Shown one piece after another: positions 56,566 through 64,000 of a stretch of DNA of 64,000 nt (within the stretch, counting starts at the first letter, position 1; each line of letters opens with the position of its first letter). The stretch is from Bradyrhizobium sp. AZCC 1719 (GTDB lineage: Bacteria > Pseudomonadota > Alphaproteobacteria > Rhizobiales > Xanthobacteraceae): positions 1,703,001-1,767,000 of the forward strand of contig NZ_JAZHRU010000001.1 in the NCBI RefSeq assembly GCF_036924525.1, in the 5' to 3' direction. The notes under the pieces are model-generated. The model searched no databases, had not been told where the DNA came from, and saw only the letters and a program-made list of their open reading frames with translations. The position numbers and the translations under genes are program-made.

Positions 56566-57147
56566 ATGCGAAGTGCATTGATGGGGTCGCTGCTGGCGCT
56601 TGTGATTTGCGTGCCGCTCGCCCGCGCCGCTGATATCGCGGCCGGCAAGGCGAAAGCCGAGCTGTGCGTCGGTTGTCATGGCGAGGGCGGCATTTCGCAG
56701 ATCGAGAACACTCCCTCGCTGGCGGCGCAGCCCGATCAATTCATCCAGTGGCAGCTCGTGTTCTTTCGTGCCGGCACCCGCAAAAACGAGCAGATGCAGC
56801 CGATCGTCGAACAGCTCAATAATGAGGATATTCGCAACCTCGGCGCCTACTACGCCTCGCTCGAACCGCCGAAGGCATCAAAGCCTGACGACAATCCCGA
56901 TTTGTCGAAGAAGGGAGAGCAGGCGGCCGTCGGCCGGCGCTGCGCGTCATGCCACACCGATAGCTACGCCGGCACCAAGGGGGTCGCCCGCGTCGCCGGC
57001 CAGCGCGAGGAATACCTGGTCAAGGCGCTGCGCGAGTACAAATCGGGAGTGCGATCCGGCGGCGCGATGGCTGCGATGACGGATGTCGCCTATTCCCTCA
57101 GCGAGGAAGAGATCGAGGCACTCGCGCATTATCTTGCGCATCTCTGA
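56566..57147 (+). CDS. Diheme cytochrome c (c4-like)
   Basis: 193 residues with signal peptide MRSALMGSLLALVICVPLARA. Haem sites are CVGCH (about residue 35) and CASCH (about residue 126), each with a later Met candidate, giving the two-domain layout of cytochrome c4/c552 types. It should accept electrons from the dehydrogenase encoded upstream and pass them to a terminal oxidase. The panE gene converges 14 bp away. Confidence 0.93.
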   Translation: MRSALMGSLLALVICVPLARAADIAAGKAKAELCVGCHGEGGISQIENTPSLAAQPDQFIQWQLVFFRAGTRKNEQMQPIVEQLNNEDIRNLGAYYASLEPPKASKPDDNPDLSKKGEQAAVGRRCASCHTDSYAGTKGVARVAGQREEYLVKALREYKSGVRSGGAMAAMTDVAYSLSEEEIEALAHYLAHL

Positions 57148-57160
57148 GTGGCTACGGGGA

Positions 57161-58081
57161 CTACCCCTGCTGCTTCTCATATGCCTTCAGATGCGTATAG
57201 GCGATGCGCAGCTTCGGCACCGGAATCTTCGCCGCGTCGGCGCGTGCTACGAGATCGCCGATCACATGATCGGCTTCCACCGGCAGTCCCGCCTTGATAT
57301 CGCGGAACATCGAGGCGGTCATCGGCGAGCCCTCGGTGGTCAACAAGCCACTGGTACGCTGGAAGAACGGTCCCGTCGGCTCGTAGCCCGACGCCTTTGC
57401 AATCGCGCTGCATTCATCGAGCATGCCGAGCAGAAAATCCTTTCCGCCGGCCACCGCCAGGATGTTGCCGACAGAGGTGCGCATCAGGCAGGTGGAGGCT
57501 GCGAGCGAAGCAAGGAAAACCCACTTCTCCCACATATCCTGCATGACGTGTTCGCTGGCCACGGCACCGAACTTGCCGCTGTCGAACACTTTTGCGATCG
57601 CACGCACCCGCTCCGACATCGAGCCGTCGCGTTCGCCAAAATTAAGCGACTGCATCGGCGCTAGCTGGACCACCTCGCGGGCCTCGTTGAGCGTCACCGC
57701 GATCGCGCAGAGACCGCCGAGCACGCGGTCGGCGCCGAATTTCTTGTCCAGGACCTTGAGGTGCAGCATGCCGTTGAGCAGCGGGATGATTGCGGTTGTC
57801 GGCCCGACCGCAGGTGCAAAAGATTTGATCGCATCCTCGAGGTCGAACGCCTTGCAGCTCAACAGCACGACGTCGAATGTCTCGGTGAGCTTGTCGGCCT
57901 GTACTGTCGGCGGGTTCGCGAGCGTCACGTCACCGGTGGGGCTCCTGATGATGAGACCTGCGCTTGCGAGTTCCGAAGCGCGCTTCGGCCGGACCAGGAA
58001 CGTCACATCGTTTCCTGCCTGAAGCAGCCTGCCGCCGAAATAGCCGCCGATGGCGCCGGCCCCGACCACGAGAATACGCAT
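57161..58081 (-). CDS. panE: 2-dehydropantoate 2-reductase family protein
   Basis: 306 residues starting MRILVVGAGAIGGYFGGRLLQAGNDVTFLVR, the NADPH-binding GxGxxG loop. The middle has LLSCKAFDLEDAIK and IIPLLNGMLHLKVL, and the C-terminal all-alpha domain holds the catalytic Lys in MQDMWEKWVFLASLAAST and the GSPMTASMFRDIKAGLPVEADHVIGDLV block. It reduces ketopantoate in pantothenate synthesis; paralogues may have other substrates, so panE is probable. A repeat separates it from the next gene. Confidence 0.9.
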   Translation of the reverse strand: MRILVVGAGAIGGYFGGRLLQAGNDVTFLVRPKRASELASAGLIIRSPTGDVTLANPPTVQADKLTETFDVVLLSCKAFDLEDAIKSFAPAVGPTTAIIPLLNGMLHLKVLDKKFGADRVLGGLCAIAVTLNEAREVVQLAPMQSLNFGERDGSMSERVRAIAKVFDSGKFGAVASEHVMQDMWEKWVFLASLAASTCLMRTSVGNILAVAGGKDFLLGMLDECSAIAKASGYEPTGPFFQRTSGLLTTEGSPMTASMFRDIKAGLPVEADHVIGDLVARADAAKIPVPKLRIAYTHLKAYEKQQG

Positions 58082-58114
58082 GGATCAACTTTCCTTATTG
58101 TTGATTTTGGAACG

Positions 58115-58200
58115 GCGAATAGCGAGTAGCGAATGGCGAGTAGGAAGATGCCGGCTGCAATCTACTCCCAACTATTCGCTATTCGCTACTCACCATTCGC
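58115..58200. repeat. Inverted repeat GCGAATAGCGAGTAG...CTACTCACCATTCGC
   Basis: The left arm (GCGAATAGCGAGTAGCGAAT, 58115-58134) and right arm (ATTCGCTATTCGCTACTCAC, within 58163-58200) are imperfect complements, each with internally repeated GCGAATAGC units. It lies in the panE upstream gap. The origin is unknown. Confidence 0.6.
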
Positions 58201-58229
58201 TTGCCTACCATGTGGTCTGATCTGGGCAG

Positions 58230-58835
58230 CTACTTTCCCGAAATCATTTCCTCGACTTCGCGAAGTTGCTCCTTGCCGAAGAACATTTCCTTGCCGACGA
58301 AGAACGTCGGCGAGCCGAACGCGCCACGGTCGACCGCGTTTTGCGTATTCTCGATCAGCCTGGCCTTTACATCCGCATCCTGCGATCGCGCCAGCAGCTT
58401 GGCAGCATCCAGGCCGGACGAGGTCAGCGCCTTGGCAGCGACTTCGGGATCATCCATCTTCTTTGGCTCGATCCACATGTGGTGGAAGGCAGCATCGACA
58501 TATTTCTCGAACACGCCCTCGAACTGGGCTGCCACCGCCGCGCGCATCAGGTTCAGCGTGTTGACCGGGAAGAATGGGTTCCAGACGTAGGGCTTGACCC
58601 CAAAGCGCTTCACGAAGCGTTCGGTTTCCAGCGCGTGGAATTCGCGCTTGTTCTTGATGCCGGCGAGCGTTTCGGCGGGCGACTTGTTGTTGGTGGCCTT
58701 GAAGATGCCGCCGAGCAGGATCGGCACATATTCGAACTTCACGCCGGAGCGTTTTTCGATCGCCGGAATCGCTTCATGGCTGAGGAAGGCGTTTGGGCTG
58801 CCGAAATCGAACAGGAATTGCGGATTTGAGCTCAC
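58230..58835 (-). CDS. DsbA-family protein, 2-hydroxychromene-2-carboxylate isomerase-like
   Basis: 201 residues from GTG 58835 (VSSNPQFLFDFGSPNAFLSHEAIPAIEKRSG), with GGAG 7 bp upstream. The kappa-class GST/DsbA fold shows FDFGSPNAFLSH (in place of CxxC), the PFFPVNTLNLMRAA segment, and AVDRGAFGSPTFFVGKEMFFGKEQLREVEEMI. This is the HCCA isomerase group, so the Ser/Phe-for-Cys site is expected. Its physiological substrate is unknown. The DUF2239 gene lies 37 bp upstream. Confidence 0.88.
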   Translation of the reverse strand: MSSNPQFLFDFGSPNAFLSHEAIPAIEKRSGVKFEYVPILLGGIFKATNNKSPAETLAGIKNKREFHALETERFVKRFGVKPYVWNPFFPVNTLNLMRAAVAAQFEGVFEKYVDAAFHHMWIEPKKMDDPEVAAKALTSSGLDAAKLLARSQDADVKARLIENTQNAVDRGAFGSPTFFVGKEMFFGKEQLREVEEMISGK

Positions 58836-58872
58836 GGCAGTCTCCTTATGTTTTGGCGCATTGCGATCGCGC

Positions 58873-59484
58873 CTATGGCTCGGCGCGATCGCTAAAGGCG
58901 AGCTTGACGACGTGGTCGCGGATATCGTCGGGCCAGCCGGCGACGAGAACAACGAAGCGCCGCCGGTCATCGGCGAACAACGCCCGCGAGGCTTCCTCGA
59001 AGCCGGCGAGATTGCCGGCCATCACCGACATGAAGCGATAGGCGGCGTCCCTTGCCGCGCGGGCGCGATCCGCATCGCCATTGGCGCTGCGCGCCTCGTC
59101 GACGAGCTTGCGCAACGCCACCGACGCGCCGCCGGGCTGCGCCCCGAGCCATTCCCAATGGCGCGGCAACAGCGTCACCTCGCGCGCGACCACGCCGAGC
59201 TTGGGCCGTCCCCGTCCGCGCGGCCCAGTCGTCGCAGCAGCCTCATCGGCTTCGACTTCCGGAGACGAGGCCGGTTGCGGCAGGCGGGCAACAACGTCGC
59301 CCTCGGTCCCGCGAAGGTCGAGATCGATCGGCTGGCCGGTCGCGTCGTTGAATATGATGATAGGCAGCACGGCAGGCCTGCGGGAAGCCTGCATGACCGC
59401 CAGCGCGACCTCGGCGAGCGGGCCGGCCGCCAGGCGTTGCGGGCCGATGAAGGCTGTGAACAGGGGGCGAGACGTGTCGGCCAT
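58873..59484 (-). CDS. DUF2239 family protein
   Basis: 203 residues: MADTSRPLFTAFIGPQRLAAGPLAEVAL, then LPIIIFNDATGQPIDLDLRGTEGDVVARL, a Gly/Arg-rich RGRGRPKLGVVAREVTLLPRHWEWLGAQPGGASVALRKLVDEARS and MSVMAGNLAGFEEASRALFADDRRRF. The family is DUF2239, with unknown function. The RGRPKLGVVAREVTLLPRHWEWL part resembles a small helix-turn-helix or DNA-binding loop but is not proven. An inverted repeat lies between this gene and the divergent GST gene. Confidence 0.85.
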   Translation of the reverse strand: MADTSRPLFTAFIGPQRLAAGPLAEVALAVMQASRRPAVLPIIIFNDATGQPIDLDLRGTEGDVVARLPQPASSPEVEADEAAATTGPRGRGRPKLGVVAREVTLLPRHWEWLGAQPGGASVALRKLVDEARSANGDADRARAARDAAYRFMSVMAGNLAGFEEASRALFADDRRRFVVLVAGWPDDIRDHVVKLAFSDRAEP

Positions 59485-59514
59485 TGGAGATTCTCTGGAT
59501 TTTCGGTGCGCTAT

Positions 59515-59558
59515 ATTTACCCGGATAAATTTCGGATGTCAATATCCCCCGGGTAAAT
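59515..59558. promoter_or_regulatory. Inverted repeat ATTTACCCGG / CCGGGTAAAT in the DUF2239-GST gap
   Basis: The arms at 59515-59524 and 59549-59558 are perfect 10-bp complements, 24 bp apart. The left arm is also part of a 14-bp pseudo-palindrome TTTACCC-GGATAAA (59516-59529). This is a good candidate operator for the DUF2239 gene, which it precedes by about 30 bp. The regulator is unknown. Confidence 0.55.
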
Positions 59559-59636
59559 TATGACCTGGCTCAAGGTCGTCTCGACTTTCCATCCCCCGGC
59601 TGGCACCAACGCCACGCCAACTCCAGGGGGGACGCC

Positions 59637-60302
59637 ATGCTGACGGTTCATCATCTCAACAATTCACGCTCCCAGCGCGTGCTCTGGCTTCTCGAAGAGC
59701 TTGGCCTCGCTTACGAGATCGTCCGCTATCAACGCCAACCGGACATGCGCGCGCCCAAGGAACTGCGCGCCATTCACCCGCTCGGCAAATCGCCCGTCAT
59801 CACCGACAACGGCAATACGATCGCCGAGTCCGGCGCGATCTGTGAATACATCGTTGGCACCTATGGCAATGGCCGCCTGATCCCGCCGCCGAACACGCCG
59901 GAGCGGCTGCGCTACACCTATTGGCTGCACTATGCCGAAGGCTCCGCGATGTCGCCGCTGCTTTTGAAGCTGCTGTTCACGCTGATGCCGAAGCGTGCGC
60001 CTGCGCTGCTGCGGCCGCTGGTGCGCAAGGTCTCCAACACGGCGCTGACCACCCTGGTCAATCCGCAGCTCAAGCAGCACATGGATTACTGGGAGAGCGA
60101 GCTCGGCAAGAGCGAATGGTTCGCCGGCAATGAATTCACCGCCGCCGATATCCAGATGAGCTTTCCCCTGGAAGCCGCCGCGGCGCGCGGCGGGCTCGAG
60201 CAGGGCCATCCCAAAGCGATGGCGTTTCTCGAACGCATCCACGCGCGGCCGGCCTATGCGCGCGCGCTGGAGAAGGGCGGGCCGTATGTGGTCGGGCGTT
60301 GA
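59637..60302 (+). CDS. Glutathione S-transferase
   Basis: 221 residues: N-terminal thioredoxin-like domain (MLTVHHLNNSRSQRVLWLLEELGLAYEIVRYQR, SRSQRVLWLLEEL as the glutathione-binding region), IHPLGKSPVITDNGNTIAESGAICEYIV (cis-Pro, Glu-Ser motif), then an all-alpha C-terminal domain with TAADIQMSFPLEA. It conjugates or reduces with glutathione; substrate unknown. ATG 59637 follows AGGGGGG. Confidence 0.94.
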   Translation: MLTVHHLNNSRSQRVLWLLEELGLAYEIVRYQRQPDMRAPKELRAIHPLGKSPVITDNGNTIAESGAICEYIVGTYGNGRLIPPPNTPERLRYTYWLHYAEGSAMSPLLLKLLFTLMPKRAPALLRPLVRKVSNTALTTLVNPQLKQHMDYWESELGKSEWFAGNEFTAADIQMSFPLEAAAARGGLEQGHPKAMAFLERIHARPAYARALEKGGPYVVGR

Positions 60303-60335
60303 CATCTCCTCCGTCATTGCTGTCGGTGTTCATCT

Positions 60336-61232
60336 CTAGCGCGACGTCTGCGTGGCGCCGACCGAGGGCAGCGCCTGCACGGTGACGCCGGGCGGCGGCA
60401 CGTCGTCGTCGGGGACGAAGAAATCCGACATCAGCGGCACGGAGGGATCGACGCGGTAGCGCTCGAAATCCCTGACGCCGGAGGCGTACAGCACCTTGTC
60501 GTCGATGCAGAACTGTCCGGTGAATTCCCGCGCCGGCCTGGTCAGGATCGCGTGCGCGGCGTCGCCCATGATCTCGGGCGTGCGGCTGGCGCGCATCATC
60601 GCCTCGCCGCCGAGCAGGTTGCCGACCGCGGCAGTGGCGATGGTGGTGCGCGGCCATAGCGCGTTGACAGCGACGCCGGCGGATTTCAACTCACCCGAAA
60701 AGCCCAGCACGCACATGCTCATGCCGAACTTCGCCATCGTATAGGCGGTGGAATGCTCGAACCATTTCGTCTTCATGTCGAGCGGCGGCGACAGCATCAG
60801 TATGTGCGGGTTTTCCGCCTTCTTCAGATGCGGAATGCAGTATTTCGACACCATGAACGTTCCGCGGGTGTTGATGCCCAACATCAGGTCGAACCGCTTC
60901 ATGTCGGTTGCTTGCGAGGTGGTCAGGCTGATGGCGCTGGCGTTGTTGACGCAGATATCGATGCCGCCGAATTCGGCGACGGTCTGCTCGACCGCCGCGA
61001 TCACCTGCGCCTCGTCGCGGATGTCGCACAGCACCGGCAGCGCCTTGCCGCCGGCGGCGCGAATTTCTTCCGCCGCGGTGTAGATCGTGCCCTTGAGTTT
61101 CGGATGCGGCTCGGCGGTCTTCGCCGCAATCGCGACATTGGCGCCGTCACGCGCGGCGCGAAGCGCAATCGCCAGCCCAATGCCGCGACTGGCGCCGGAG
61201 ATGAACAACGTCTTGCCTATGAGGGATGTCAT
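60336..61232 (-). CDS. SDR-family oxidoreductase (HSDL2-like)
   Basis: 298 residues starting MTSLIGKTLFISGASRGIGLAIALRAARDGANVAIAAKTAEPH, the NAD-binding TGxxxGIG motif (here SGASRGIG). The active site lies in NNASAISLTTSQATDMKRFDLMLGINTRGTFMVSKYCIPHL and AYTMAKFGMSMCVLG, giving YxxxK. The sequence lacks a sterol carrier domain found in some HSDL2 proteins. Substrate unknown, lipid or steroid-like. The GST gene converges toward it. Confidence 0.92.
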   Translation of the reverse strand: MTSLIGKTLFISGASRGIGLAIALRAARDGANVAIAAKTAEPHPKLKGTIYTAAEEIRAAGGKALPVLCDIRDEAQVIAAVEQTVAEFGGIDICVNNASAISLTTSQATDMKRFDLMLGINTRGTFMVSKYCIPHLKKAENPHILMLSPPLDMKTKWFEHSTAYTMAKFGMSMCVLGFSGELKSAGVAVNALWPRTTIATAAVGNLLGGEAMMRASRTPEIMGDAAHAILTRPAREFTGQFCIDDKVLYASGVRDFERYRVDPSVPLMSDFFVPDDDVPPPGVTVQALPSVGATQTSR

Positions 61233-61270
61233 GACGAGAACCTCCAGTTATGGACGCACGAACGAACGGC

Positions 61271-61461
61271 TCCCTCCCCCCTTGCGGGGGAGGGTTGGGG
61301 AGAGGGGTACGCCACGGGCGCTGACGGCAGACATACTCGATCCTGCGTCAACGACCCTCGCTAAGCGATCGGCGAAGCCGAGAGCCTTGTCCGTGCGATG
61401 CGTCGAACAGTCGAGCAAGTGGCACCCCTCTCCCTAACCCTCCCCCGCAAGGGGGGAGGGA
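61271..61461. repeat. Large inverted repeat with GC-rich hairpin arms
   Basis: The left arm (61271-61313) and right arm (61421-61461) are complementary over about 41 bp with few mismatches; each contains TCCCTCCCCCCTTGCGGGGG or its complement as an inner hairpin. A 107-bp unpaired centre has no gene. It fills most of the 303-bp gap before ggt and looks like a dispersed non-autonomous element. Confidence 0.65.
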
Positions 61462-61535
61462 ACCCATCCGCTAGTGCGTCCCTTACAAACCTGCGTCCCT
61501 TACGAGTGCGCGGCTTCATTATCCAACTGCTACGC

Positions 61536-63275
61536 TTACTGCCCCACCGCCGCCGCCCCTCTCGTGCGCGGATCGGGGGCGCCGAGCAGGCCAGTGGGCG
61601 TGACGGCGATCGAATTGGCCGAGGTCTGGCCGAGCGGCTCGATCACCTGATGGCCCTTCTCCTTTAGCGCATCCAGCGTTTCCTGCGGGAAGCCGCGCTC
61701 CACGCGCACCACATCCGGCATCCATTGATGGTGCAGCCGGGGTGCGGCCACGGCGGTGGCGACGTCCATCTTGTAATCGAGCACGTTGACCACGACCTGC
61801 AGCACGGCTGAAATGATGCGGCTGCCGCCCGGCGAACCCGTCACCAGCACCGGCTTGCCGTCCTTCAGCACGATGGTGGGCGACATCGACGACAGCGGCC
61901 GTTTGCCCGGGCCTGGCAAATTGGCTTCGAAGCCGACCAGGCCGAACGCGTTCGCCGCGCCGGGTGCTGCGGTGAAGTCGTCGAGTTCGTTGTTGAGCAG
62001 CACGCCGGTGCCATCGGCGACGAGGCCGACGCCATAGGAAAAATTCAGCGTATAGGTGTTGCTGACGGCATTACCGCGGGCGTCGACGACGGAATAATGC
62101 GTGGTATTGCTGCCCTCGCGCGGCAGGCTCACGGATAACGCCTCGGCGGGCGTAGCGCGCGCAAGGTCGATGCTGGCGCGTTGCTTTGCCGCGTAATCCT
62201 TCGCGATCAGGATACTCGCCGGCGCATTGACGAAGGCGGGATCGCCGAGATAGCGCGCCCGGTCGGCGTAAGCGCGCTTCATGGCTTCGATCATGACATG
62301 CAACGAGGGCGCCGAGCCCTGCTTCATGTCCGCCATCGCAAACCCTTCGAGAATGTTCAGCGCTTCCAGTAGCACCGTGCCGCCGGACGAGGGCAGCGGC
62401 ATCGACACGATCTCATAGCCGCGATAACTGCCGCGCACGGGACTGCGGATCACCGCCTCATAGGATTTGAGATCGTCCGCCGTCATGATGCCGCCGGCAT
62501 CGCGGACGGCTTTTGCCAGCCGTTCGGCGACCGGGCCCTGGTAAAATCCACGCGGTCCCTGCTCGGCAATCGCCGACAGCGTTGCCGCGAGATCGGCCTG
62601 AACCAGACGGTCGCCCTCTCGCAGCGCCGTGCCGTCGTCACGGGAGAACGCCTTGGCCGAGTTCGGCCAGCGTGCCATCCGGCGATACATGTCCGGCAGC
62701 GTGTCGGCGGTGTCGTCGGCGATCACGAAACCGTCTCGTGCGAGCTCGATGGCGGGCTTGAGGATTTGCGCGAGCGTGAAGCGGCCGGAGCCGTATTTCT
62801 CCAGCGCCAGTGCCAGTCCGGCCACCGTGCCGGGCACGCCGATACCAAGCGCGGAATTGCGCGACTTGTCGGTATCGGGCTTGCCGTCCGATCCCAGAAA
62901 GATATCGCGCGTGGTCGCGGCCGGTGCGGTCTCGCGATAGTCGATGGCGACGTCTTCATTGCGCTCGGCCGAATGGATCACCATGAAGCCGCCGCCGCCG
63001 ATGTTCCCGGCGCGCGGATAGGTGACGGCAAGCGCAAAGCCGGTGGCGACCGCGGCATCAACCGCGTTGCCGCCTTGCCGGAGAATGTCGGCGCCGACTT
63101 CCGCCGCGATCCTTTCCTGGGCGACCACCATGCCGTGTTCGGCTGCAATGGAACGAACGGCGGAGAGGTCCGGCGAATAAAAGCGGCGTTCCTGCGCAAA
63201 GGCGGTCGCACCGCAGGCAAATGCCAACACGATTGCGGCAATCGCCTTGCGCCGAGTGATTTGAAAGATTGTCAT
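61536..63275 (-). CDS. ggt: Gamma-glutamyltransferase (Ggt)
   Basis: 579 residues from ATG 63275. The signal sequence is about MTIFQITRRKAIAAIVLAFACGATAFA. The proenzyme core has GGNAVDAAVATGFALAVTYPRAGNIGGGGFMVIH and DYRETAP, and the autocleavage/catalytic Thr lies in REGSNTTHYSVVDARGNAVS. Downstream are SMSPTIVLKDGKPVLVTGSPGGSRIISAV, the oxyanion/substrate loop. It hydrolyses or transpeptidates gamma-glutamyl bonds (glutathione) in the periplasm. Confidence 0.95.
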   Translation of the reverse strand: MTIFQITRRKAIAAIVLAFACGATAFAQERRFYSPDLSAVRSIAAEHGMVVAQERIAAEVGADILRQGGNAVDAAVATGFALAVTYPRAGNIGGGGFMVIHSAERNEDVAIDYRETAPAATTRDIFLGSDGKPDTDKSRNSALGIGVPGTVAGLALALEKYGSGRFTLAQILKPAIELARDGFVIADDTADTLPDMYRRMARWPNSAKAFSRDDGTALREGDRLVQADLAATLSAIAEQGPRGFYQGPVAERLAKAVRDAGGIMTADDLKSYEAVIRSPVRGSYRGYEIVSMPLPSSGGTVLLEALNILEGFAMADMKQGSAPSLHVMIEAMKRAYADRARYLGDPAFVNAPASILIAKDYAAKQRASIDLARATPAEALSVSLPREGSNTTHYSVVDARGNAVSNTYTLNFSYGVGLVADGTGVLLNNELDDFTAAPGAANAFGLVGFEANLPGPGKRPLSSMSPTIVLKDGKPVLVTGSPGGSRIISAVLQVVVNVLDYKMDVATAVAAPRLHHQWMPDVVRVERGFPQETLDALKEKGHQVIEPLGQTSANSIAVTPTGLLGAPDPRTRGAAAVGQ

Positions 63276-63403
63276 CGAAAATCCGCCGCAGTTTGAGCCT
63301 GTGTGGCGCGTGGGCAACAGCGCCAGCGTTGGTGACGCATGCTATATGGGTTCGGTTTCGGCACGCAAAACGCTTCACGAGACTTTTGAAGGAAATATCC
63401 GGC

Positions 63404-64000
63404 ATGGCGGTGATCGCTTCCGAGGCAGTTGGCGCCGAGATTCTGCAGGCATATCCGCGCCGCGCCGCCGTCGTGAGCTGGATCTTCTTCGATTGGGCCG
63501 CGCAGCCTTATTTCACGCTGATCACCACGTTTGTCTTCGCGCCCTACTTCGCGGGCTTCGTCGCGCCGGATCCGGCGAGGGGGCAGGCGCTGTGGGGATT
63601 CGCCACCGCCGCCGCCGGCCTGGTGATCGCGCTGCTGTCGCCGGTGCTGGGTGCCATCGCCGACGCCAGCGGCCGCCGCAAGCCGTGGATCGCCGGCTTC
63701 GGGTCGCTTTTGGTGATCGGCTCCTGCCTGATGTGGTTCGGAAAGCCGGGCGACCCCAGCGTCATCCCGCCACTGCTGTTGGCCTATGCGATTGCGAGCA
63801 TCGGTGTCGAATTCGCCACCGTCTTCAACAATGCGATGATGCCGACGCTGGTGCCGCCGGACAGAATCGGGCGGTTGTCCGGCACCGGATGGGCGACCGG
63901 CTATATCGGCGGTATCCTCAGCCTCATCCTCGTGCTCGGCTTTCTGGCGGCCAGTCCCGAGACCGGGCGTACACTGTTCGGCCTGGCACCGTTGTTCGGT
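63404..64000 (+). CDS. MFS / UMF1-type transporter, N-terminal part (partial, runs off the window)
   Basis: The frame is open from ATG 63404 to the window end (199 codons so far). It starts MAVIASEAVGAEILQAYPRRAAVVSWIFFDWAAQPYFTLITTF and has several hydrophobic helices with an LGAIADASGRRKPWIAGFG cytoplasmic loop, the motif-A region of MFS permeases. FDWAAQPYFTLI and the following GFATAAAGLVIALLSPVLG match the UMF1/Atg22-like MFS group. Substrate unknown. It is divergent from ggt (128 bp). Confidence 0.85.
   Translation, partial: MAVIASEAVGAEILQAYPRRAAVVSWIFFDWAAQPYFTLITTFVFAPYFAGFVAPDPARGQALWGFATAAAGLVIALLSPVLGAIADASGRRKPWIAGFGSLLVIGSCLMWFGKPGDPSVIPPLLLAYAIASIGVEFATVFNNAMMPTLVPPDRIGRLSGTGWATGYIGGILSLILVLGFLAASPETGRTLFGLAPLFG

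Overview
The window is high-GC alphaproteobacterial chromosome. Gene order and protein sequences fit the Bradyrhizobium / Rhodopseudomonas group (Rhizobiales). The gene run coaA-hisE-hisF-hisA-hisH-hisB / hslVU / Smr-mltA-timA-secB-dnaQ-coaE-maf-PPSR // hemJ-rho-mnmE-mnmG-rsmG-parA-parB-holA-lptE-leuS is the arrangement known to flank the chromosomal replication origin in Rhizobiales. Two signals support an origin-proximal location: four parS sites (core GTTTCACGTGAAAC) between 19.3 and 21.6 kb, and a 445-bp gene-free gap between PPSR and hemJ with degenerate DnaA boxes, GANTC sites and an AT-rich stretch.

Layout. 1-0.5 kb: tail of a hybrid histidine kinase. 0.7-5.4 kb: leftward histidine operon (hisB, a DUF2628 membrane protein, hisH, hisA, hisF, hisE) ending in coaA. 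5.6-8.6 kb: rightward HslVU protease genes with a GNAT acetyltransferase and a UPF0314 membrane protein between them. 8.7-15.3 kb: leftward cell-wall, replication and CoA genes, with secB divergent. 15.3-15.7 kb: candidate oriC. 15.7-24.1 kb: rightward hemJ, rho, mnmE, mnmG, rsmG, parA, parB with parS sites. 24.2-28.9 kb: leftward small hypothetical gene, holA, lptE, leuS. 29-40 kb: signalling (diguanylate cyclase, response regulator, cNMP-binding protein), YggS, a hydratase, an L,D-transpeptidase, xthA, lolA, ftsK and a DapC-like aminotransferase. 40.2-40.9 kb: a VapBC-type toxin-antitoxin pair. 41-44.9 kb: two tandem glnK-amtB modules, the first preceded by a sigma-54-type promoter. 45-51.5 kb: DUF898 protein, tesB, UbiH-like hydroxylase, Trm112-like protein, a TetR regulator with two operator-like palindromes beside a small membrane protein, a Lon-N protein and a YbbN-type thioredoxin. 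52 kb: tRNA-Gly(GCC). 52-64 kb: accessory metabolism (DUF2235 membrane hydrolase, sugar dehydrogenase plus diheme cytochrome c, ketopantoate reductase, DsbA-type isomerase, DUF2239 protein, GST, SDR, gamma-glutamyltransferase, start of an MFS transporter).

Three conserved genes (coaA, dnaQ, parA) each carry one extra C in a C run in their coding strand. The repeated pattern in essential or near-essential genes points to sequencing or assembly error rather than three real mutations. Gene-free gaps are often filled by short dispersed inverted repeats of several families. No insertion sequence, prophage, CRISPR array or rRNA was seen. I found no clearly new multi-gene system; the most informative structures are the origin/parS region, the frameshift pattern and a few well-formed regulatory palindromes.
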